Source: Mallotus nudiflorus
Taxonomy: Eukaryota > Streptophyta > Magnoliopsida > Malpighiales > Euphorbiaceae
Length of the DNA: 64,000 bases
Direction: 5' to 3'
NCBI GenBank assembly: GCA_947683625.1
Contig: CANTUR010000044.1
Coordinates: forward strand, 372,001-436,000
Made by a program: the position numbers and the translations under genes. Of the stretch, positions 56,501-64,000 are shown piece by piece. The notes below the pieces were generated by a model, which saw only the letters and a list, made by a program, of their open reading frames with translations, was not told the DNA's origin and ran no database searches. Numbering within the stretch: the stretch's first letter is position 1; every line of letters starts with the position of its first letter.

Positions 56501-57874
56501 GCACCTATAAAGAATAGGTTTGCAAATGTTAAATATTTTTATTATATGACCCGAGGTCATACTAGCAATGTATGCTTCTATAGAAGACTACACTTGCAAT
56601 TGTTACCATTGGATTAAACTAACCTAGACCAATGAATGTTTAGGTTCAAAAAGGTGTTTAAATTTATTGATTATAGGTGTGCTTAAAGCCCATAAAGGCT
56701 AAAAGTCAATGGTACCTAGATAGTGGATGTTCAAGGCATATAGTGGGAGAAAAAAGTTAATTTACTTCACTTGAAGCTAAGGATAAAGGAAATGTCACAT
56801 TTGGGGACAATGCAAAAGGGAAGATTATTAGAATTGGCAAGATAAGTAACACTCAAACCTTAGATATTCATTATGTTTTATTAGTTGACGTTTTAAAGTA
56901 TAATCTACTTAGTATTAGTCAACTTTGTGACGTTGGAAACAAGGTCACTTGTTACATTAAAAATTGTTTTATTAGTAGTCTAAAAGAAGACAAAGTAATC
57001 TTTAGTGGTGAAAGAGTTGATAGTGGCTATATTATTGACTTAAATAAAGTTGCTAATAAAAACAATAAATGTCTAATGTCTATTTTCCATGACACATTGA
57101 CTTGGGATAGGAGGCTAAGACATGTAATATTTAAGCTTTTAGATGACTTAAGTAAGAATGAACTTGTGGATGGATTACTCAAACTCAAGTTCGTAAAGGA
57201 CAAGACTTATGATGCTTATCAAAAGGGAAAGCAAACTAAGTCATCTTTAAAACTCTAAAATAAAGTGTCTACCTCTAGGCCTTCAAAATTAATTCACCTA
57301 GATTTATTTGGACCTATTAGAGTTACTAACTTAGGTGGAATACATTTTGCATTTGTACTTTTTGATGGTTACTTTAGATTTACTTAGGTATGTTTCCTCG
57401 CTCATAATAATGATCTTTTAAAGCTTTTCAAAGTTTTGCAAAAAGGATTCAAAAGGAAAAAAAGTTTTTGTATTTCTTTTATAAGAAGTGATTATGGAAC
57501 TGAATTTAAAAATAAATTTTTTAATAACTTTTGTGATGAAAATAGTATTTTTTACAAATATTCCTCTCCTAGAACTCCTTAACAAAATGAGGTAGTTAAG
57601 AGGAAGAATAAAATGTTAATAGAGATGGTTAAAACAATGCTTCATGAATATAGCTTACCACTATATTTTTGGCGAAAGTCATTAATACTACTTGTTATAT
57701 AGCTAAGAGAGTATTCAAAAGACCTATTTTGAATAAAACTTCTTATAAGCTTTGGAATAATAAAAAATCCAAGATTTCATATTTAAGAGTATTTGGTTGT
57801 AAATGCTTTATATTAAACACTAAGAACAATATTGAGAAATTTGATTCCAAAGCTGATGAGGGAATTTTTTTTTA
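56501..57874 (+). pseudogene. Copia protease remnant, GAG-pre-integrase and integrase
   Basis: A protease-type segment GCSRHIVGEKS (usually W-x-D-SGCSRHM) at about 56727 is followed by LEAKDKGNVTFGDNAKGKI, NLLSISQLCDVGNKV and DTLTWDRRLRHV (57076-57258, the GAG-pre-integrase domain with HxxxH-type end). The integrase core follows: PSKLIHLDLFGPIRV with a catalytic Asp, IRSDYGTEFKN with the second, and QNEVVKRKNK near the Glu position. KKSKISYLRVFGCKCFI at 57758-57820 is the usual end of the core. Stops and shifts occur throughout. Confidence 0.82.
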
Positions 57875-58760
57875 AGTTGTTCTCCTTCAAGAAAAACATA
57901 TATAATTTTTAATAAAAGAACTCTAATGGTTAAAGAATCCATGAATGTTATTTTTAATGAATCTAATCCACCTAATCCTAGAAAGGATTTTATTAGTGTT
58001 AATAATGTTGTTGAGGACTTTATGGAAATGAATCTTGAAGAGGAGAATGCAAATAAGCCTTCAAAGATTGAAGATCCTAATAAGGAAGATAATAAGGAGG
58101 TGCCTCAACTTACCTTGAAGGATGAACTACCAAAGGAGCAAAAATTCAAGAATGCGCATCCAAAGGACCTCATCATTAATGACACTTTAAAGGGGGGTAC
58201 CAGTTAGATCTCATTTTAAGTCTATTGTTAATTTAGCTTTTATCTCTCAAATTAAACCTAAAAATGTTGATGATGCATTATGTGATGAATTTTAGGTCCT
58301 TGCTATACAAGAAGAATTTAATCAATTTAAAAGAAATTAGGCTTGCATTATCCTATTACACATATCAAGTGGGTGTTTAGAAATAAGATGGATGATTAAG
58401 GCATCATAACTAGGAATAAAGCTTGATTAGTAGCTAAAGGTTATAATAAAAAAGAATGCACTAATTATGACAAAAATTTTGCCCCCATTACAAGGTTAGA
58501 AGCTATTAGGATGTAACTTGCATTTGCATCCTTTATGAAATTTAAACTTTATCAAATGGATGTGAAAAGTGCTTTTCTAAATAGTTTTATATAAGAGGAG
58601 GTATATGTTAAACAACCTTCAGGTTTTAAAAGCTGAGATTATCCTAACCATGTTTTCAAACTCTCAAAAGCTTTATATGGATTGAAATAAGCTCTTAAAG
58701 CTTGGTATGAAAGGTTGAGCAAGTTTCTTTTAGAGAAAGGTTTCTCTAAAGTTAAAGACA
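57875..58760 (+). pseudogene. Copia linker and N-terminal part of RT
   Basis: An acidic linker, open at 57926-58207 with LEEENANKPSKIEDPNKED, precedes RT. Between stops, VRSYEAIRM-like and FMKFKLYQMDVKSAFLN followed by EEVYVKQPSGF are readable near 58500-58625, then SKALYGL and ALKAWYERL at 58665-58715. The first catalytic Asp of RT (QMDVKSAFLN) is present. Confidence 0.75.
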
Positions 58761-59066
58761 ACTCTATTCATCAAGAAATCCAAAAATGACTTGTTGATTT
58801 TCAAAATATATGTTGATGATATCATTTTCAATGCTACTAATTACTCTATGTGTGGGGAATTCTCTAAGCTTATGCAAGTTGAATTCAAAATGAGCTCGAT
58901 AGGAGAAATTAAGTTCTTTTTTAGTCTCAAAATCAAGCAAGGAGAATACCAGATCTTTATCAATCAAGCAAAGTACGCAAGGGACATCCTCAAGAAGTTT
59001 GGGATGAACGGAGCTAAGGTGAGCAAGACTCCAATAAGCACCACCACCAAGCTTTTGCAAGGATGA
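58761..59066 (+). pseudogene. Copia reverse transcriptase, palm with YVDD
   Basis: An open stretch from 58791 reads LIFKIYVDDIIFNATNYSM, CGEFSKLMQVEFKMSSIGE, FFFSLKIKQGEYQIFINQAK and YARDILKKFGM. YVDD is the catalytic box of Copia RTs, and the following words are those of Sirevirus-type RTs. It ends at TGA 59064-59066. Confidence 0.87.
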
Positions 59067-59103
59067 AAGTGGAAAATCGATCGATGAAAAGTGATTCAGA
59101 GGT

Positions 59104-59756
59104 ATGATTGGATCTTTTCTTTACCTTCCCGCTAGTAGAGCTGATATTATGTTTATTGCTTGCTTATGTGCTAGATTTCAATTATATTTTAAGGATTCTC
59201 ATTTAAATATAGTTAAGGTAATCTTTAAATACCTTATAGGAACCATGAATTTAGGACTTTGGTATTGTAAGAGTGATTCCTTTGACCTTATTCGCTATTT
59301 GGATGTGGACTTTGCTAGTAGTTTGCTAGATAGAAATAGCACTTGTAAAACTTATTAAATTCTTATAAAATTGCTTAGTTTTTTTATTTAATAAGAAATG
59401 AGTTTTGGTTTCCTTGTCATGGCTGAAGCCAAGTATAAAGTGGCTAGTTGTTGTTGCTCACATGTTTTAAAGAAAAATTAATTACTTAAGAACTTTGGTA
59501 TTGAGGTTTATCACAGTCCTATTAAATGTAACAACACAAGTGAAAATAACCTTAGCAAGAACCCTAATCAATATTCTAGAACTAAATACACAGACATTAT
59601 TTCTTACATGATCATGTTCAAAGTGGTGATATCTCACTTATTTTTGTTGATACTAATAATCAATTTATGGATATCTTCACTAAACCTCTTAATAAAGAGA
59701 AAATGAACTACATCAAGAAAGAGCTTGGTATGTTAAATGGGTCTAGCTTGAAATAA
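59104..59756 (+). pseudogene. Copia RNase H and pol C-terminus
   Basis: An 84-codon frame reads MIGSFLYLPASRADIMFIAC, LCARFQLYFKDSHLN and VKVIFKYLIGTMNLGLWY, and then DVDFA (active-site Asp) and NSTCKTY. After a frame change come MAEAKYKVASCC (the E), HFIRDHVQ-like and FMDIFTKPLNKEKMNYIKKE. The protein ends LGMLNGSSLK with TAA at 59754-59756, the expected end of Copia pol. Confidence 0.85.
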
Positions 59757-60829
59757 GGCTTGCATTTACTTAATAATTATTTAATTTAAGTGTGTTTCAA
59801 AATGCCTTGATCTTATATGTTGAAATATATACCTATACATGTTCATTTTTACATGCTTAATATTGCACATTAATAATTAATCTTTAAAATTAATTCAAAT
59901 GATTCATTATTAATCATGCAAATATTAAAAAGTCCATCAATAAATCCTTGACCTTTTAGTTGTTGTAATCTGCAAGCATATGGAGTCATTCAAGTAGTAA
60001 ATATATAGATCCCATAAGGAATTTGAGAATCAATTATTGCACTACTCTTAATATTTGTTTATTTAGATAGTTAGTTTGATTTATGGCTAGAAATAAAAGC
60101 TAAAATTAAAAAAAAATCTAACTAATCTTAAATTCAACAATTGAACGAATGTTAGGGTTTTTGTCCTCAACTCAATCTATCTAAACACTATTTCAACTTC
60201 CTTCTTAATTGTGAATTCCATTCCATTTCCAAAACATATTTTGAATTATGAAAGTCTCTCTTAAGTGCTCCCACAATTGATTGATTATGACAATTATTTA
60301 ATTATTTAGCTCTCACTAACTTAACTAATTAATCACATTCAACATCGAAGCTAAGCTTTTTGAGGAATATTAACAATCGAACTGCCTATCAACTAATTCA
60401 ATTTAAGTAATAGAATGCTATTGTGTTCCTAATAGAATTAATCTCTCAATCTAACCCTATTGTTTAAATCAATTCAATAAGAATAATAATCATAGAATAA
60501 AAAATTGGTTGATTAGAAGTTTAACCTCATTAAGCTTATGTTGAGCCGAGTCTAAAAACCCCATCTAACAAATTAGCTACTCATAGAGATTAAAGAAGAA
60601 GAAAACAAAGAAATAAGAATTCCAAACACATTCATTATAATATAGTAAAATACTAGAACATGAGCAATCTTAAAACTTTAATCATCTACTCTTAATGTAA
60701 TCTTTGAGTAAATGGAAGAACACATTATAAGTTAAAAATAATTCTCTGAAAGACATGAAAGCTAAAATTATCAATTATTATCTAAACTTACCCACCTCCT
60801 CCCAAAAGTCAAACATCCTTATTTATATT
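59757..60829. other. non-coding region between Copia relic and second Tat element
   Basis: No gene was recognised. The part 60160-60600 has the look of plant retrotransposon UTR sequence, with ctattgtgttcctaatagaa and gttgagccgag, but no partner copy is in the window. The 5 bases before the Tat LTR are atatt (60825-60829). The matching target duplication would be outside the window. Confidence 0.5.
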
Positions 60830-62702
60830 TGTGAGCAACCGTCAACTTTTGTTGTTGTGGTTTTTTGTTACTTTATTAGATAGTGTAGTGTGTCTTTCTA
60901 TTTCTAAGGGATATAGCAACTTTACCGAATAGGGACAAATGATTGGTCTCGAGGGGGATGAGTCACTTTTGATTTTGTGGAGTCGCCACCCAATTTTTAG
61001 AAAATCAGGAAAAGAAAGGGACAACATCAGGTCACTCAATGAGTATTATCCCAAGTAGAGATTTCTAGATTCGAGAGCTAGCATCTACTTTTTGACTATT
61101 TCTCATTATATGATATTCGATGTATGACTACCGCAACACCCTAGTTTCAATAATGACAGTTTATATGGCATTCACATAGCACATCAGAAGTATAAGATAA
61201 TAAAGCTAGAAATTTATTTATTACATCACTTTCCTAATAAAATACATAAGAAAAGGAAAAGGTTACGGAAAAATAAATCTAATATGATAGATCTGTAAAA
61301 ATAACATGATCATTTACATAGCTTACGCAATGAATAATAGGATGATCAAGCTTGTAGTGATTATTTATGCTATAATGATGAATGATGATAATATAAAGGA
61401 TGCATGAGTTTATCACTGGACTCAGAGCATGATGACTCTATTCCGGGACATGAACTTTTTCATATTATTAATATTTATGATATGATTTCATGATTTCAGA
61501 AATAGAGGATGTAGAATAATTATATGAAATGAGCATAATAAAGCACATATTATTCACATAGCATACAAGATTGCCGATATCATCACACAAGCACAACGGT
61601 ATTCCCAAATGCTAGCAACAGTAAAATAAAATGCAATGCAGTAAAATAAACATGTTAAAATAACTGTGTGGTCATCAGACTCAACTAAGCTTGTGTGAGC
61701 TTTGAAGCTTTAGCTTCTAGAGATTATTAAGCTTTCCTCATCGAGAGGTTTAAAATGATAGTAGAATGATGCTAGATTGTATACCTTTAAAGCGTGCTTT
61801 GAGAAAGATGAGGCTGGGTTTGGTGGAAAAAAGGATCTAACAACCTAAAGGAAATGTTGTGGGAGAGCAAAAATTATACAAAGAGGGATTTCCTGTGCCT
61901 TCGATTAGACTGACTTTTGAATGCGTGTGTGTCTTCACTTGCTTCCCCCCTCCAAAATGGGGTGTAGAGGGGTGTATTTATATAAAAAAATGTGTATAAT
62001 GGGGTAGTGTAGGCGTGGTCACATGCATAGAATTGTATTTTTACACATGGCCATGTTGAGTGTGCATGGCTATGCACAGTGTGCGCGTGGTCACATGCTT
62101 GGCACATGGCTATGCATGCATGTATACGTTTTCACACACACTTCAACACTCTATGCGCTCTTCCCATGTTCTATGTGTGATGTTCTAGAGTTGGTTCTTA
62201 AGGTTTTTGGGCCTTTCAGACATGTTTTCAAAGTTCATTTTACCAAATTCAGCTTGGATTTTAAAACATGGAACCTAGGGGTGTTTACGCCCACTTCTAA
62301 GTAATACATGCTAATACTCGGGTTGTGTTGGACCATTCTGGGACCACTTCTAGAGGTTTTGAAGCCTTCCAGATATATTTTTGAAGTCTGTTTTATCAAA
62401 ATCAATTTCTATTTTTTCACAAAGCCGAGTCTCGGTCTAATAAAATATGCACTAGCCCAATGAGCTTAGTATTCTAAGAGGATTTTTCTCAAAATAAACC
62501 TCTCATTATTCTAAAAATTCATATTTTACAAGGTCAGAGCACAACCTAATGGCTCGGTTGTTAATTTTGCATACTAGTGGGGTTAGTTGGGTGTTTTAAG
62601 GTTACACACTTCACAGGTATTATGAACGAGCAGACTCTAGTCATCTCGAGGCTTCATTTCATCATTAGACCTTTTTGGGGTAGTCAAATTTGAGGTATAA
62701 CA
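60830..62702 (-). repeat. 3' LTR of the second Tat element
   Basis: 1,873 bp, aligned with both LTRs of the first element. It starts tgtgagcaaccgtcaacttt and ends gaggtataaca on the plus strand. It keeps the 40-bp segment lost from 25274-27077. The TATA-like box is at about 61974-61986 (tttatataaaa). Confidence 0.93.
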
Positions 62703-62957
62703 GTGCCCCCTTACTTCATATGTGTTGCATAGCCACTTAGTGCTAGTGTTAATACACGTGAAGCAAAATGCAAAGATGTAAAAAACATTTTAGTTAGGAG
62801 AAAGGTATTTACTTGTGGGTTGTCTCTTGACATCTTATCAAGATTTAACTGTTATTATTATGTTTTATTTATTGATGTTGTTTTGTGACTTAGTCATTGC
62901 ACAAGATGCTATTTAGGACATATGCAAGCTTGTGATTCATGCAAAGTGCAAATGCGA

Positions 62958-63436
62958 TTTATGCGACTATAACCTTCTTAGGTGTCACACAAATGAAGAT
63001 GCTACTAAGCAAAATGCGGATGCAACTATAACCTTCTTAGGTGTCATGCAAATGAACATGTGACTATAACCTTCTTAGGTGTCACGCAAATGAACATGTG
63101 ACTATAACCTTCTTCGATGTCATGTGAATGAACATTCGACTATTACCTTCTTAGGTGTCACACAAATGAACATATGACTATAACCTTCTTAAGTGTCACA
63201 TGAATGACCATGCGACTATAACTTTCTTAGGTGTCACACGAATGAACATGTGACTATAACCTTCTTAGGTGTCATGTGAATGAACATGTGACTATAACCT
63301 TCTTAGGTGTCACACGAATGAACATGTGACTATAACCTTCTTAGGTGTCAAGTGAATGAACATGCGACTATAACCTTTTTAAGTGTCACGCAAAATGATC
63401 ATGCGATTATAACCTTCTTAGGTGTCATGTGAAATG
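62958..63436. repeat. 38-bp tandem array, second element
   Basis: About twelve units with core gactataaccttcttaggt, then gtcac, most of them followed by aatgaacatg. Units here are more uniform than in the first element. Confidence 0.93.
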
Positions 63437-63785
63437 AGGATGCTACTAAGCAAATGAGAATGCTCCTAAGCAATGTGAGGATGCTTCTAAGTGATGAAAG
63501 TGCTTTTAAGCAATGAGAAGATGCTTCTAAGTAGTGAAAGTGCTTTTAAGCAATATGAATGCTCCTAAGCAATGAGCATGAGTACTTCTAAACAATGTGT
63601 GGGTGCTTTTAAGCAGTGTAAGAGTGCTCCTAACTTATGTGGGAGTGCTTCTAAGTGATGTAGGAGTGCTCCTAAGCAATGTAAAGATGCTTCTAAGTAA
63701 TGAATAAGGTAGTAGTAATGATGCAATAATGATGCAAGAATGATGAAGTAATGATACAATGATGATGCAGTAATGATGCAGTGAT
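63437..63785. repeat. 21-bp tandem array and ATG-rich tract, second element
   Basis: It has the same succession as 27961-28275: tgctcctaagcaatgtgagg-type units to about 63700, then gatgcaataatgatgcaaga-type triplet sequence to 63785. The minus-strand ORF 63792-63565 is a translation of this repeat. Confidence 0.9.
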
Positions 63786-64000
63786 TTTTCATATTAAGGA
63801 TGTTATTTTGATGATTTGGAGTAAGATTTCCTTACAGTGAATTTTCCTTGCTTTTCTTCTTTTGTAAAATGTTGAGTTTTCTAGAGAAAGTGGTGCATGC
63901 ACAGTGTCTTTTGATAGATGGAGTCTTCATCAATATACTTTTATATGATTTTGGTGCATGTCTTATGCTTAAATGGAAGTTTAGGACCATAGAAGTGATT

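Larger units (their letters stand above)
55243..59756 (+). mobile_element. Ty1/Copia retrotransposon relic, probably Sirevirus lineage
   Basis: The plus strand carries gag with a damaged CCHC knuckle, a GAG-pre-integrase region, integrase, reverse transcriptase and RNase H in Copia order. The RT words FSKLMQVEFKMSSIGEIKFF and the coiled-coil gag tail resemble SIRE1/Maximus-type elements. No LTR pair was recognised: 3' of 59756 the sequence has a T-rich stretch, and 5' the region is not alignable. The protein has many stops and frameshifts. Confidence 0.82.
60830..64000 (-). mobile_element. second Tat element of the same family, 3' end only (runs off the window)
   Basis: The sequence is collinear with 25274-28490: LTR, polypurine tract, 38-bp array, 21-bp array and ATG tract, then the region before the PMD gene up to the window edge. 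The orientation equals that of the first copy, so gag-pol would read on minus and lie beyond 64000. The presence of both arrays shows that they are a stable property of this family. Confidence 0.92.

Noticed and set aside
58764..59060. 98-codon minus-strand ORF
   Set aside because: Antisense of the Copia RT palm with the YVDD box.

Overview
The window is plant nuclear DNA, probably from a eudicot. It is AT-rich and has GT-AG introns, (AT)n and (AC)n microsatellites and plant transposon families nested in one another. I see no rRNA, tRNA, CRISPR or bacterial-type operon. The only recognisable host gene is the 5' end of a class III alcohol dehydrogenase (S-nitrosoglutathione reductase) at 1085-1396 on the minus strand. 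It carries an in-frame stop at codon 6. Nearly everything else is transposon or viral DNA in different stages of decay.

Layout: 1-2.0 kb, ADH/GSNOR fragment and its 5' flank. 2.6-2.9 kb, microsatellites. 3.0-6.3 kb, a dead hAT transposase (BED finger, DUF659, hAT dimerisation domain). 6.3-8.85 kb, mostly featureless, with a few minus-strand exon-like pieces I cannot name. 8,860-43,951, one Mutator-like element (MULE A), bounded by inverted termini and a 9-bp target duplication that matches at 8 of 9 bases, and inflated to 35 kb by later insertions. 44,024-53,063, a second MULE (MULE B) only about 54 bp away, with its own TIRs and 9-bp duplication. 55.2-59.8 kb, a Ty1/Copia pol relic of Sirevirus type. 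60,830-64,000, the start of a second copy of the Gypsy family found inside MULE A.

Inside MULE A, from right to left (its transposase reads on the minus strand): the N-terminal half of the transposase (42.2-43.3 kb); a 17-kb Tat-lineage Ty3/Gypsy element (25,274-42,237) inserted in the transposase reading frame; the C-terminal half of the transposase (23.1-25.3 kb); a scrambled endogenous caulimovirid locus (10.36-23.09 kb) ending on a (TA)n tract; and a small plus-strand gene for a GRF-type zinc finger with coiled coil and membrane anchor (9.18-9.77 kb). MULE B has the same two-gene plan in mirror image: transposase on plus, GRF/coiled-coil/TM gene on minus, converging. MULE B is itself interrupted by a probable solo LTR (47.3-49.5 kb) and a small inverted-repeat element inside the GRF domain.

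The Gypsy element carries gag, protease, RT, RNase H, a second (archaeal-type) RNase H and integrase on the minus strand. On the opposite strand it has an intron-containing gene for a plant mobile domain (PMD) protein. Its 3' untranslated region holds two kinds of tandem repeat, and both recur in the second copy at 63 kb. The two most interesting signals are this antisense PMD gene and the repeated MULE plus GRF cargo arrangement. No transposon protein in the window is intact, and most in-frame stops look like C-to-T (CAA/CAG/CGA to TAA/TAG/TGA) changes typical of methylated, silenced DNA.
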